Shown piece by piece: positions 34,831-46,780 of a DNA stretch of 64,000 bases (positions within the stretch are counted from its first letter, which is position 1; the number at the start of each line of letters is the position of its first letter). The stretch is from Acanthococcus lagerstroemiae (Eukaryota > Arthropoda > Insecta > Hemiptera > Eriococcidae). The stretch is from positions 68,560,101 through 68,624,100 of the forward strand of contig CM063106.1 in the NCBI GenBank assembly GCA_031841125.1, read 5' to 3'. The translations under genes were made by a program, and so were the position numbers. Below the pieces are notes generated by a model. It was given only the letters and a program-made list of their open reading frames with translations. It was not told where the DNA came from and searched no databases.

Positions 34831-35162
34831 TTGAATGAGTTGAGTCTTTATGTTTTAATCTGTGGCGTCAAGTCACCTGTTCTACGCACTAATGGAGTTC
34901 TAGTGTATAGTGTTTTAATCTCCATTGTCGCTTGTGTTCCATTAATATTATATATTGTCATTAAGGATCTTTTTGGAGAAGTTCTTTGATTGTGGGATAA
35001 ACCTCTGTTATCTTGAGTTTCAGTAATCAAATTGTGAAAGGAAACGAGTCTTCCTTACATCACAGGTGGGTTGATGTTATTCTAGTTGTGAAGGTTTGTT
35101 TCGTTGTCTTTGAAGAATTCCGAATTTGTCGTTTTTAGTGATGCTCTTTTTACTTATGATAT
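34831..35162. other. Spacer, nothing recognised
   Basis: A minus-strand ORF of 60 codons is present without recognisable similarity. Confidence 0.35.
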
Positions 35163-35175
35163 TAGGATAGGCTCT

Positions 35176-35522
35176 TGGCTACAGAACAAAAAATTGCAAT
35201 TTAAATATGGGGGCCATTTGGCTAGGGAGTCGAGCAAAAAGTGGAATATAGCCACTACAAGCTGGGTGCCGTATGACCTAAAAAGAAGGAAGAGAAGGTC
35301 GGTTACGAAATATCTGGACGAAATTACTCGAGCAGTAGGTCCTAACTGGGCCAGCATAGCCCAAGACAGAAAAATATGGAAAAAGGTGGTGGAAGTCAAT
35401 GCCCAAAAATCGGCAGTGTAGAGGGTGTCTCACTGGAGTATCATATGTTCAGTAATTAGTTATTTTGGAAGTAACATCCTGTGCTACACATGGCTTTAAA
35501 TAAAATAAAAAAAATAAAAAAA
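35176..35522 (+). pseudogene. 5'-truncated non-LTR LINE, 347 bp, TSD 13 bp
   Basis: TAGGATAGGCTCT is exact at 35163-35175 and 35523-35535. Between them is an in-frame C-terminus that includes GGHLARES, TTSWVPYDLKRRKRR, ITRAVGPNWASIAQDRKIWK and stops at 35419-35421. A short 3' UTR and an A-rich (TAAAA)n tail follow. The W-x-P...R-R and W-x-x-x-A-Q-D-R-x-x-W pattern is the usual end of endonuclease/reverse-transcriptase polyproteins of non-LTR elements. The upstream methionine at 35104 belongs to the pre-insertion DNA. It is a dead-on-arrival copy. Its open, uninterrupted frame suggests a fairly recent insertion. Confidence 0.9.
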
Positions 35523-35535
35523 TAGGATAGGCTCT

Positions 35536-35894
35536 AGAGGCAACATGAAAATAACGTGACAAAATATGTTAATCTACTTTAGTTTCTTGAAAAAAACTGA
35601 AACGTAAAGAAGTGCTCCGGTGTATGTATTCCTATGACCCAACCAAATCATAAGACTTCTCATGAAAGAGATCTGGCAACACTGGTTGTTGCATAACACA
35701 GAGATTAATAAGATCGAAAAATCAAAGTTAGAAGCTTTTAGTTTCGTAACTTTCACTGTCATGGTTTAAATGGTAATAAGTAAGACTGAAATTAGAAATT
35801 AAAAAAAATAGTACACCAAGTAACAAAAATTCGTGAGAGGTGGCAACACTGGCAACAACCCTCTTATAATGAGCGAATAGCTAGCTCATAACTT
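35536..35894. other. Spacer, nothing recognised
   Basis: Contains two copies of ggcaacactgg near 35672 and 35842. No gene. Confidence 0.4.
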
Positions 35895-36930
35895 GTTAGA
35901 CCTGGAAGACTCTCATGGACTTAAATTAGAGCTTTTTAAGATTTATTTGGACGGATCTGAGATTTTTTAGAACTGCCCTCAAAACTAAGTGATACGAAAA
36001 TCGATACACTCCTTGGTGTATATTTTTCAAATAGACATGTAGGGGAAATGTGACAGAATCGGGTGTCTCGACACGTATTTCAAAGGTTTCCAAGGGTTTT
36101 TAGACATGTTTTAAACTTATTCAAAATTCTTTCAGACACTCCGAAGATACGTCAAAAAACCTCACGACTTTTTCGGACGTGCTCAGATCGGACTTCTTGA
36201 AGACACTTTCGGACATACCTAGAAGAGGGTAAAGTATCCTGAACCGGTCTGAAAAGGTTTTACAAGAGTCGTAGCAAGTTTTAAAGCGGTTTTAAAGTGC
36301 CTTTAATGATGTAAAACGGGTCTAGGTGTCTCAAAAAGCCTGAGCCAAGTCCGAACTACTCTAGACGAATTTGAAGAAGATTTAAAGATAGTTTTGAGGT
36401 AAACAAGTGTGAACAATTTTTAAAGTTTTTAAATAGTTTGGTTGAGTTAAAGAACCTAAATACGTCTAAATATGTTTTATACCAGTCTGACATATAGTCT
36501 TGAAAGAGTTTTAAGGAGTTGGAATGGAGTCTTGAAGAGTCTCAGTTACGTCTGAAATGGCCCAAAACCGGTGTGAAGTGTTTTGAAGAAATATTGAAGA
36601 GTTTTAAATAAGTTTTCTGAGGATTTATTTTCAGTCAAGCTTGGAAGAATCTTAACGAGTTCGAGAAAGCATTAAAAATAGTCTTAAACCTGCCTGAAAG
36701 AACCTCGAATAGTCTTAAATGAGTCATCAAGAGTTTCAAAGAGTCTTACGGAATTTTAAAGAGCCATAAGCAAGTCTGAAGAATAATCTCGTATTTTCAT
36801 TCTGGCTTACGACTTCCCCCTCCCCCTCCCGAGTATCTAACATCACTGATATATCACATAAATACATTTTTACTTCAGATGGTTTTAAAACTTGATTAAG
36901 ATAACCTCTAGTTCATGAAGAATCGATTGC
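35895..36930. repeat. Long AGACT/AGTCT array with orientation switch
   Basis: About 35895-36190 is dominated by AGACT/GGACT words and about 36230-36790 by GAGTCTTAAA, AGTCTGAA and related words, so the orientation flips inside the array. From 36780 the flank (agaataatctcgtattttca) matches the flank of the array at 24455-24870. Confidence 0.6.
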
Positions 36931-37784
36931 AGAACTGTCTCTCAATCATAAGTATTTCCTCGTATGCAATGATCCCACAATCTGTCGCCCAAAATCACTT
37001 GAAAAGTAAATCAGACCTTCATTAACATTCTTTCACTGCAGACCTGTGGTCAGGTCGAACGTGTGGAGCCAGCAGCTTAACTCAGATTAAGGACAACTTT
37101 CGTGCCCCGGATAAAATCACTCCTCCCGGAAAAAATCATCTACCCAAAGTGAGGCCTGTAAGGACAACTGTATGCAGTTTCGTTTGGTCTTGCGGTGGAA
37201 TATACAATGAGTAGTGGGTGATACCCCATTTGTGTTTGTTTGTTATTTTGTGGATAGGAGGCCGTGGCAGGTATGTTGATAGGTGATTCCGAATTTCGAG
37301 ATTGTTTCGACCCTCGACGGAAACCGCGTCTACTTGAACCATTCGCGCATTTTCATCGTCTCTTTCCAATGATCGACGACCGCAAACGGCCATGATTAAC
37401 CTATTTACGATTTGATGTTGTTGCCCTCTTATAATCGTATTTATTTATTAATTACGCCCGATGTCACACGTAAGTAATCATCGTCGCCATCAAGTGTACG
37501 GCCGTAAGTATGACAGAATTAATCCTTATCAAAAACAATGAAAGTTTTGCGATATGTTGCCCTTCAGTAATTCACCCCCTCCGTATTCTATTGAAATGTG
37601 GTGAATTTCTCACGTCACTCTTAGTGACCTACGTGCGTTCGAGTGCAAAGTTAAAACCAAGATCTATTATTGCTGATGAAGTGCGATCATTCTGCGTGCC
37701 GATGGAGCTTTTTTGTTGAAAAATAAGTCCATTTCGATATTTCATCGTTTTCCATTGCCAAAAAAAACAACAAAAAACGAAATT
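36931..37784. other. Spacer, nothing recognised
   Basis: No domain-bearing ORF and no repeat identified. Confidence 0.4.
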
Positions 37785-37982
37785 TGAGACGGAGAGGAGG
37801 GCGAAACTGTGACTGAGCCACCTCCCCCACCAAGAAAAAAATCACCCCATTGGCCAAGAAATAAACCCGAAGAAACCAATAGGTTCAGACGGAGAGGTGG
37901 GCGGATCTGTGACTGAGCCCCCCTCCCCCTACCGCCAAGAAAATAATTTATCTCATTTACTTAAATCCTGGGTACGGCCCTG
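37785..37982. mobile_element. Right part of a hAT-like MITE with internal duplication
   Basis: It ends CTGGGTACGGCCCTG, whose complement CAGGGCCGTACCCAG is a typical hAT-type end. Inside, gagacggagaggagggcg at 37785 recurs as cagacggagaggtgggcg at 37889. The left end was not found. Confidence 0.5.
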
Positions 37983-38351
37983 ACGATAAGAACACGACAA
38001 AAAGACTGTTCAATCGAAACAACAATAAACTTTGATACTGAGTCCTTTTTCCACACTAGTCATCAACCAGCCAGCCAGAAGACAAGACATAACACGCAAT
38101 GATACCGTAGAGAGGGGCTATTTGGGAATCACGGAGCTAGTTGAGAAGTTGTGTTTTTCTCGCAGCATCGCGGCACTGACGAGTCTAAGTACTAAGTACG
38201 CAGAAGTTTGAGTACAGGGGGGGGGGCATGTAGAGAGCGTCTTGGTGCACCGCTGTCATGCGTGTATGTCTAGTTTCGGTATTTGGAAAAGATCTCAGAG
38301 TGTGTTATCAAAACATACGGAAAATTGACTTTGTGGAAGACCTGTCTGAAA

Positions 38352-38864
38352 TAGAGATGGGAAAATATCAAATTATATTAATATTATTGATATCTCGAAA
38401 AAGATTGATGTATCGATGTTCAAAAAATATTGATATTTGAAATATAGGTTACATAAAATAGTGTTAGTATAGTTCAGGTTTATTGATGCCGTCATTAAAG
38501 TTTACTTTGATTACCAATAAAGAAAAATTAAATCTCGAACTGAACTTCAGAACTTGGAAATCCCTCAATCCCTCCAAAAAATTCTAATTTGTGAGGTAAC
38601 TCTAATTCATTATGCAATATGCAATTTTCAAGCACATTTTAATTAGTTGTTGTTGAAAGAATTATACTCATGTTTTCGTATTTTTCGTTACTGTTGGAAA
38701 ATTTTGTAAGTTCTTTTTCCTCGAAAATTTCCCAAAATTTTATTTTTTTCTGTTTTTAAGAAGCAATTTATTATCTTTGAAGAAAATATAATTTTTTCTT
38801 GGGAGGGGGGGGGGGTGCATTCAAAAACGAAATGAAAACAGAATAACGAGAAAACGCATCTCTA
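38352..38864. mobile_element. hAT non-autonomous element, TSD GTCTGAAA
   Basis: It starts TAGAGATGGG and ends CGCATCTCTA. GTCTGAAA is exact at 38344-38351 and 38865-38872. The left subterminal region has several ATATTGATAT/ATCGATG motifs. 513 bp, no ORF of note. Confidence 0.88.
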
Positions 38865-38989
38865 GTCTGAAAGTGGTTTGGTTTTATGGCGTATAGAACC
38901 TCAAGTGAATCGTTGTTTACGTTCTATCATACGTAAAAAACGGTGCGAAATAGATTGCTGGTAAAAGTAAACGCGTAGCTCTTACAGTT

Positions 38990-39860
38990 CGCGAGATGGT
39001 GTGGTGGGACGTATGGCGGTGCACGCATGCCAAAGTGGCCCCGGAGAATACCCTTTCGAGTATCGCATCAGTGGCCGGGCCCGAGCCTCCATTTCGCCGT
39101 GCCGCAACCGGTACGCGCGTCCTGCAATGGCCACCATGGGATTCCCTACTGACCGAGGTCCGCGCTCCCTGAGCACTCGCCTTGAATTCAGGTCCCCCAA
39201 AGCCGGACGCGCTTCCTCTTCACTCACCCCTTACCTCCTTGTTTTGGTCCGTGTGGCTACGCAGGCAGGTGGTGACGACGGGGGAGCCCTGCCGGGGGGT
39301 CCGCAGCGCAGCTGCAACAGTTCTCCTAGGATGGTACAGAGTGTGGGCCGAATTTGGTTTGTCGCCGGCCTTCTGCCTCGACCACTCCCATCTTCTTCTT
39401 CATGATGGCCGGGATAAAGGCCGACACCCGGTTCCAACTGCTTCGGCTCTTCATCATCTCCGGAACCAGGGTGCCTGGCGCGAGACGGCTCATCACGCTG
39501 TTGTCTTCGTCGCTTCTTCCACCGGGATCGATCGCTATTGCGGAACAGGGTGTGCCAAGGTGTGTCCTCCGCCCCTCGATCACAGTGCGCGCACACGGGG
39601 CTCAGCGCTATCGTCATCCGATGTAGGTACGTGCCGAAGCACCCGTGGTCGCTTAGGACTTGGGTCAGATGGAAGTTCAGATCTCCGTGCGATCTTTTTT
39701 TCCATCCATCGAGGGCGCGTATCAGCGCTCGGGTTTACTCGCCCCTGGTCGAATGGGCGAGCGCGTGCTTCCACTTCCGAAGCGTGTCCTGCTGGATGAC
39801 TCGCTTGACCCGAAGTGCTTCCCGTTTCGTCGTCGCTTTCTTCTTTGCACCGTATAACAG
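38990..39860 (-). pseudogene. R1-like LINE, C-terminus and 3' end
   Basis: Read on the minus strand, a broken frame gives a WKHALAHSTRGE-like region, then HGDLNFHLTQVLSDHGCFGT and YLHRM, then SPVCAHCDRGAEDTPWHTLF, the C-terminal zinc-knuckle region of R1/LOA-type non-LTR retrotransposons. The last cysteine of the knuckle is missing. A further block, VMSRLAPGTLVPEMM, continues in another frame. A GC-rich 3' UTR ends near 39000 at the same terminus as the remnants at 681 and 16924. Frameshifts and the absent upstream reverse transcriptase make it a dead 5'-truncated copy. Confidence 0.75.
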
Positions 39861-39899
39861 TTCGGGAGATATTTGCAAGTTTATCGAATGGGGCTACTT

Positions 39900-40205
39900 G
39901 GGAAGTCGTTGAAAGTTCAACATAATAAAGGGAAGTGAGTCCGAAAATCCTGGCCTTTGCACCAGTGTCAGTATCATATAAAGAAATCATATGTAAATCT
40001 GTCTGTCTATGCAATTGGTTTACAGCGAATGTCGCCTTCCAAAGATCATCCTCCATTTTCGTCGGTCCATCCATAGACTCACCGGTATATTCCGCAACTA
40101 CAGCGGTCCAGCTCTTCCTAGGACATCCTCTCTTCCTTCGTCCACGGGCAAACCATTCGATGATCTTCCTTGGCAGTCGTTCTTCCAGCTGGCTTCTTGA
40201 TATTT
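39900..40205 (-). pseudogene. Second LINE C-terminus
   Basis: The minus-strand frame beginning near 40205 reads RSQLEERLPRKIIEWFARG, RRKRGCPRKSW and continues to the 3' end near 39905. The R-L-P-x-K-I-x-E-W...G-R-R-K-R-G-x-P-R-K-x-W pattern is the common C-terminal tail of endonuclease/reverse-transcriptase elements. It abuts the R1-like copy in the same orientation, but the two differ in family. Confidence 0.6.
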
Positions 40206-40309
40206 CAGATATGTTTTCTCATGAAGGAAAATAGGGGATATTTGAACTTTATTTAATGAGAGTCGTTAAGAGGCGTTCTATGTAACATATTGGTAAGATC
40301 GGGCCGACA

Positions 40310-41000
40310 GTGAGGGGATTCTGTATTTTGGCGTAGCAATCAAAATTACGAATGCCATGCCGAAGGACATGAGAAAGTCTCTGCCGAAAGACAATAACGA
40401 ACAAAAAGTGTTCTGCCATTGATTAGTAGATTCCAAAACAAAAAATTATATGGAGAGTTGATAAAGGCACACTAACCCATTAATTAGACGTAATTATTTT
40501 TGGATGATAAACGTCTATCGTTGTATAAAGATGACCACGCCGAAGGACTTATTTATTTAAACTCCTAATTTTCGACAATAATATGCGAATGCACGAGTCT
40601 TGTCACAAAAGAACCGGGGTTTGATATGCGGATCGTATTGTTCTGATAAGAATATATAATTTGACCATTAATTGCGATGAAAAAATATTGAAACGCCTGT
40701 TCTGTGATTGGTTGAAAAAAGCCATGCCGATGGACAAAAAATCGAGGGACAATTTTCAAAGCTGGCTATACTGACTCCCTCCTGCTAAGATGCGATTTCA
40801 ATGTAATCTTGTAATTCCTTCATCCATTAAAAAGTATCACTACATTGTCAGTTTATTCTAATATACAGCTTGGAAATTGGGGGGGGGGGGAAGAAATGAA
40901 AATCGCACGAGGGACAGCCATGCTGACGGACATTTGAGCATATATTTAAACTAATTTTGACCCATTAAATGTGGATCAGATTTTCTTCTTGAAGCTTGAA
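40310..41000 (+). repeat. Degenerate ~190-bp tandem array, four units
   Basis: CCATGCCGAAGGACA-like cores at about 40357, 40530, 40723 and 40918 are 173-195 bp apart. Each unit also carries a cccattaa/ccattaat landmark. Units are highly diverged from one another. Confidence 0.65.
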
Positions 41001-41093
41001 AAAGTAGAACTGAGTCGTATTTATCAACGAAAAATAACAACAAAATGGCTGTATCATTAATAGCTTGTGAGATAACTACTGGGGACTGAAATA

Positions 41094-43242
41094 TAGGGAC
41101 GTACCGATAGAGAAGCAGTGGGCGGGGGCTTCTGTAGGAATTTTTTGCCCAGCAGTTGGGAAAATTTACCATTTCAGTCAAACAAGTTGGAAAAATCCAA
41201 CAAGTTGCAGGGTGTCCGTTCTCTGGAAAACCTGAAAAAGTCATCTTGGATTAAATGGAATACCACGACGATATATTATATTCTCTGACTACTTTATTTT
41301 ATGAAATATTTTATCATCAATTGGTTCAATTATATCATTTATATTTATTATTATATTTATTTCATTATTCTGTTGTATTTCAAACAGATTTTACCGTATT
41401 TCTTAATAAAAAAATTTTTCCTTCGCTTCGCTCAGGCAATTTTCTTATCTTTTTTCTTTCACAGTAAAAGGACGTGGGTAATACAACCCCCTCTCCTATC
41501 GTAGTAGTACAGGGTGTGTTGGTGTGATGAAATCGTTTTCGTGGTATTCGTTTCGCGTCTACATCTTTCTATTAAGGTGGCTGTACACTTAACCGTATTT
41601 CGTGACTTATAATTTCACGAAACATATGAGGAAACGCGAACCAATCCCTATACACTTCTCCCAATATCAGCTGTTTCGTGTTTTCATCTCATCCTGCTCG
41701 CGAGAATCTGAAAATCGGCGCGAAAAGACGCGAAAATGAAAAAACACTCGGTCTAGCTCCTTTACCCAGTGAAAAATTTTTTTGAGAAAGTCGTAATGAA
41801 ATGAAAATTTGAAACCCAATGAATTCACCTTCTGGAACATCCTGCCGTCGGGTTTTCTTCGGCTCCCCTCTCCTTCGCAAATGTAGATAAGGATGAATGA
41901 AAGAGACTTCCGAGATTTTGGGGGTAGAATGACTAATTCATAAAATTTGAAAAAAATCTGAAGACCGCATAATAATTATTATCGCGTTACGAAAGAGATT
42001 GTATCTGTCGATACTTTTGAATTGAAGCCTCTTCCGCCTCCCCTGGTGCCATAATTTTCCAGATCCTAACCACCTTCTTACTCTCATAGCATTTGTTGTT
42101 AGATATGCTGGAGCTTTTTCACCTGGGTTCCAGAATTCATTGTAATAGTCATTTTCCCTCGCCCTAAACCATTCAGCTCCACGAGGGAGGGGCTAATGTC
42201 GATTACTCTAGTTTCCCTCAAGTTCCAAATTCTCTACGAAATTCTAAAGTCAAGTTTTTGGACAGGATAGCCAACCAAGCTCTGAGTCGCTGATTTCGAA
42301 TGTCGCCTCAGATTTTTATGCGACCCCTTCCTGAGCACTGTCGTAATACAAATTCAACTTCTCCGGCGAAAAATTGCTCGAAGTATCAAAATAGGGGTGG
42401 TTTTGTGTCGCTAATTTCGAATATCGCTTCCGATTTTTAATGTGGACCAAATTTAGGCTCCTGTGCTTTTTCAGTTGAGAAATTTACGACGTTATTTTCT
42501 ATTTGCAACACATTGAATAAATAAGACTGTATTGTTACCCTATTCGGTGGCTTTAATTAGAAAGGGTGAATTTCGAGCCAACCGTTGCTTGTCCCACGCC
42601 CTGGCTACCTCATTGGTCGCACCATGAGCGACGGGATCCAAAAATTACCCCAAAAATCGAATGCAGCGATTTCGAAAACCTATAAACCAATTTCCGAATT
42701 TTATTCTTTCACCCTCCCCCTTCACGGTCGGCATTAAGTCCCACGAAAAAATCTATGAAGTCGTTAATTGATATCGCGCCACGCTGCACCCCATAGAGCG
42801 CGGTATCATTTCTATCATTAAACCTTTACACCCCCTCTGCCACAGCTTCATAAGCTCACAGTAGTAAAAAAAAAAAGTTTCTGGAGTGATTGACGATATT
42901 CGCCGCTCACGATGTTCGAAAAAATTTGACCTCCCCTCCCCCTGCATGTGTAATTTGTATTTGATGGGTCTGTAAAACTGGAAAAATTGGCCTGGAAAAT
43001 CTGGAAAAGTCGGGGAAAATCATTTCCGAACAAGAATGGACACCCTGAGTTGGAAAACTGAACAAGGCAAAAGGTTTTTCTTCTTTTGCTTTGATACTTG
43101 GGAATTTTGAGTTGAATTAGTTGGAAAAATCCAACAGGTCAAAAGGTTTTTTTTTACTGTGATACTTGGGAATTCTGAGTATGAGTTGGGACTTTCACAA
43201 TTTTTACCCCCACCCAAGAATAAACTCTTCGGTTCGTCGCTG
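41094..43242. mobile_element. hAT MITE of the 4002 family, split by another element, TSD CTGAAATA
   Basis: Flanks CTGAAATA are exact at 41086-41093 and 43243-43250. The outer segments (41094-41207 and 43048-43242) carry gggacgtaccgatag, ttgggaaaatttaccatttc, gatacttgggaattttgag and cttcggttcgtcgctg, matching 4002-4399. The middle is the element at 41208. Confidence 0.9.
41208..43047. mobile_element. CAGGGTGTC-type element, 1.84 kb, TSD AGTTG
   Basis: Begins CAGGGTGTCCGTTCTCTGG and ends AATGGACACCCTG. AGTTG is exact at 41203-41207 and 43048-43052. It is nested in the hAT MITE. From 41631 onward it is colinear with 60570-62192. It has no transposase frame. The 5-bp duplication groups it with 10455 and 27669. 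Confidence 0.9.
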
Positions 43243-43344
43243 CTGAAATATAAATAATTTCAAAGAATAACCCAGAAGCCCTTTCTGTCGCTAGAAAAAT
43301 ATTTTCTGGCCTTTGCTTTAACGGCCAGATCTCACAGCTAAAAA

Positions 43345-43754
43345 TGTTAAATGTTAAGTGTTGTGGGAGAGATGGTGGTTACATCGAGTGCTCAGACTTT
43401 AATGTCCATTGCACTATGCCTCTAACGTGTTGAGCCATATGTAGTAGCGCCAGGTTGCTTTCTACATTGTCCGTGTAGTACTACGCCAACTTCACTAGCC
43501 GGGTTATTACGACCCTGAGTTCCGTTGGAGCACTCCCACCGACGCTCCGGTCAGTTAACAGCGTTTAGATACTGGTAACAGATTGCGTGCTTTTCCATTA
43601 CCTCTGCTGCTAACTGTTGCGCCTCGGTACGTCCCAGGTAATAGTTGTACAATGCACGTAGACATTACCTGAAACGCTGGCTGTAGCGGTATTCGAACTC
43701 GGGACCTTTGGATTTCAAAAGCCGTCATTCTTACCGCTACGCCACCGAGGCGAC
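43345..43754 (-). mobile_element. tRNA-derived SINE, family C
   Basis: On the minus strand from 43754: A box TGGCGTAGCGG and B box GAGTTCGAATACC in a tRNA-like head whose acceptor ends do not pair, then a body running to about 43345. Distinct from family A, and only loosely like family B. Confidence 0.65.
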
Positions 43755-46121
43755 TGATCTCACAGCTAAATGTCACAATACTTTTCACAATTGTATTGTA
43801 CTTCTGTTTTTTGTTTGCCGATCCTGCAGAGGCGAATTCAACATCGCTGTTGCTTTCCTACCCTGGATATTCCGATCTCTTATATTTTGGTCCATGAATC
43901 CATCCTGTAGTATTCTAATTCCCAGGTACTATACTCTCGGAAACTCTTGATGACAATTCCGTACATTTCAAATATGTTCCATCCGAAATACAAATTAAAA
44001 ACATTCCAATATGGTTTCAGCGTCAGTTGCATGAACAATGGTGAGGCGTTATAAATCATTGTTATCATTCATATTCTGTCTACGATGACCTGATGATACT
44101 GTACTGTATTTCTCGTAATTTCGTGACACATATACTTTTTTACGAACTTTCCGCGCATATTTTCTGTCTTCTTACATTTTTTCCCATGTATTTAAATGCA
44201 TTTCCCGAAATAGCCCGAAATAGTGAGAAATTTTCATGCGATCTTTTTGGTCGCCTCTACCGCATTACCCACCCATGCTATCATGTTGGTTAAAAAAGAG
44301 AATTGAAGCCAAAGATTTGGGGAATCGAATGATCCGTCGCCGAACACCGTGCATGCAGTAGAACTCCAGTTATATAGAGAAATGTCGAAAAAACTTCCTA
44401 AACAGCTCCTCTCTACGTTACTCTGCAGACATTGGACAATCAGCCCGAACACAACAACTAGTAGGAAGACAGGACAACACAGGCTTACCATACGGTACTA
44501 CCGCAAACCATGTGTATACTCATAATATATGAAATTTTTTCGATGGTTGAGCAAATGAAATACATTTACCTTAAGAATACCATATAGTTCACGTGATGAG
44601 AGTTCGAAATTAAGTGAAAATACCTAGTCCCAGCAGTGCTCTCTTCGTCCTGCTTTCCTATTTGTGAACTTTCCAGGCTAGATCTCTCAATACGCTTTTT
44701 TGCGGAGCTTATCGAGCTGAAGGTACCAAGTGAGTATCCGTAATATCCGAAAAGACGTAAACTGTATCAGCCCGTTTCACGCGAGCGTGGGTGTATTCCC
44801 GATACTCTCGGGTCAGCACCTCGCTCCATTGTCATTTTCGGACACAATAGTGCGCCCGGTTGGTTAGCGGTTTATTTCCGTTACACTTCGTTCGTTGGGC
44901 TCCGTGGACTATTAGGCTTATCGCCGACAGAGTAGAAAAAGGTGATACAATAAGCCGCTGAGAATATGCGGGAGCCAAAAGCCATAAGTGTTAGTATTTC
45001 GTGCTTCGCATTGGAAGGTAATAAAATTCTATACCATTTGCGAACAAAGCCTCACGTCGACCTACAGTCCGTGCCCTTACCGTGGTCTGCCAACGAAATT
45101 AGATTACTAGTATGTACAGTTTTCCTCACTCCTTCCGTCTTCAGAAAACGACTTTTTTTGTTGTATCCAATCGAATAGACAGTGCACGATATCCACCTAC
45201 GGGCTACCATGATACACGTTATTATTGTCTTCGGGAGCGGAGAGGAGTGTTCTTTCTATCCGGCATTGAGAGTGCAGAGGTTTCAGGCTCGTTTCCTTGT
45301 TCGGCTGCTTGGGCCGGCGACGAGAACGGTATAATCGAAAGGCCTACGGAACTACGACAGCTTACCCATTAACCTCTGACCGACGTCCAGTGAGTACGTG
45401 GTGCTTGTATTCGGAACTGATCGCCGAGATACTCGGCGCCAGCGCCCGTAGCGACCACGACCATCTGGTCAGACCGCATATCCGCATTGGCCGGATGAAT
45501 AGAACAAGCAACGTGCGTGAAAATGAGTCGACTGGTTGAAAAGGTGACCTGGTAGAGGAAATTCGCTGCCAGGTGTAGAAAAGCCAGACAGAGCCCGAGT
45601 CGCCCTGCACGCGGTTCTGATTCCGCTCCGCGCCGGAAGGACTGAAGTGCTCGCGTGTTTATCAGCGTTCTCATCTTCATCCACTTATCGCTGTCGTCGT
45701 TCTATGTACACTTTGCCGTGTCACCTCAACTTGATACAAATTCGATAATGACATTGTATGAACTTTACTTTATGTGGAATATGACTGATCAAACTGTCGC
45801 GCGATAAGCCAACTTGAGCCGCAGTCACTGATATACCAAAATACACTAAGAGCGGTTTATGGGCAACGTTATGTCAGTAATTTAAAAAATAATAAAAAAG
45901 TAGGTGTAGGTGGACTCTGCAACACGTTTGCAAGTATGTAGTAAGTCTAAATAGAAACAATACTTAGTGCTGAATCCGGTGCATGATAATTGAATTTACA
46001 GAAGAATTCTCGAGCATCTCTCGGAAACTATTGAATCATGTTTACACTGCATAAATCTCGTCTGATATCTGTGGCCGCGTGGCTCCTTTGAAGAGGCTCT
46101 TTACTATAGAATGTTCTCGAG
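43755..46121. other. Spacer, CpG-rich from about 44780 to 45700
   Basis: ORFs of 62-103 codons overlap in several frames at 45112-45690, which is what high GC alone produces. None shows a domain. A promoter or 5' exon is possible but not supported by a defined motif. Confidence 0.35.
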
Positions 46122-46205
46122 CCATAGGTGCAAACAGAGGGGTGGCGGCTTGGGACGGCTTAGACTCCTCAAATCTTCTGAAGGATCCGCCTAGAAAGCT
46201 AAAGA
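46122..46205. mobile_element. Fragment of the 2718 hAT MITE family
   Basis: cataggtgcaaacagagggg, followed by tggcggcttgggacggctta and cctcaaatcttct, follows the left half of 2718-2883 with mismatches. The right end is lost. Confidence 0.5.
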
Positions 46206-46780
46206 ATTATTCGAGCGAAAGAATTTTCAGCGTTAGTTTGATCAGGGGTAGTCGAACCGAATAGGTTAGGTTCTCATTCCGTTCCGTTTGGTTTTTCGAA
46301 ATCGACTCTTGGTTCCGTTCCGAATCGTTCATCTGATGCCTTCCCGTTCTGTTCATCGTCCTCTTTTACCGTTAAAAAGCACTAGAATCTCATGAAAAAT
46401 GATAGATTTTGTCATAAATAGGGAACCGTTAATCGCGATATTTGGTTCCTGTTCCACTCAGTGAAAATGATCAGTTCCGGTTTCGTTTTGTACTGTTTGT
46501 TCTTTCGACACCATTCCTAATTTTGATATTTGTTAGCCCCTCCCCCCATGATTCCCACTCCTGGTCGACAAACTTTTTTAGTATGAAACGATTCCGGAAA
46601 ATTACAGCTGTCTGCCCGAGACCAAAATAATCCCAGAAATTTATTTCGACATGAATTTTCAGAAAGCTGAAAATGCCTCGATTGTTCCGGAGAATTCTAG
46701 TGAAACTTTTCTCTTCACTCTGAAAGATGGCGAAATATCGCAACATTTTTTACTTATCTTGACAGTTTTCTTGGTCAGTG
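46206..46780. other. Spacer with GTTCCGTT-rich stretch
   Basis: 46270-46490 repeats gttccg/ttccgtt words, as seen in subterminal regions of some hAT elements. No terminus was found. Confidence 0.4.

Noticed and set aside
39182..39799. Plus-strand ORF of 205 codons
   Set aside because: Antisense to the R1-like LINE; GC-rich composition keeps several frames open and the minus strand carries the zinc-knuckle motif.
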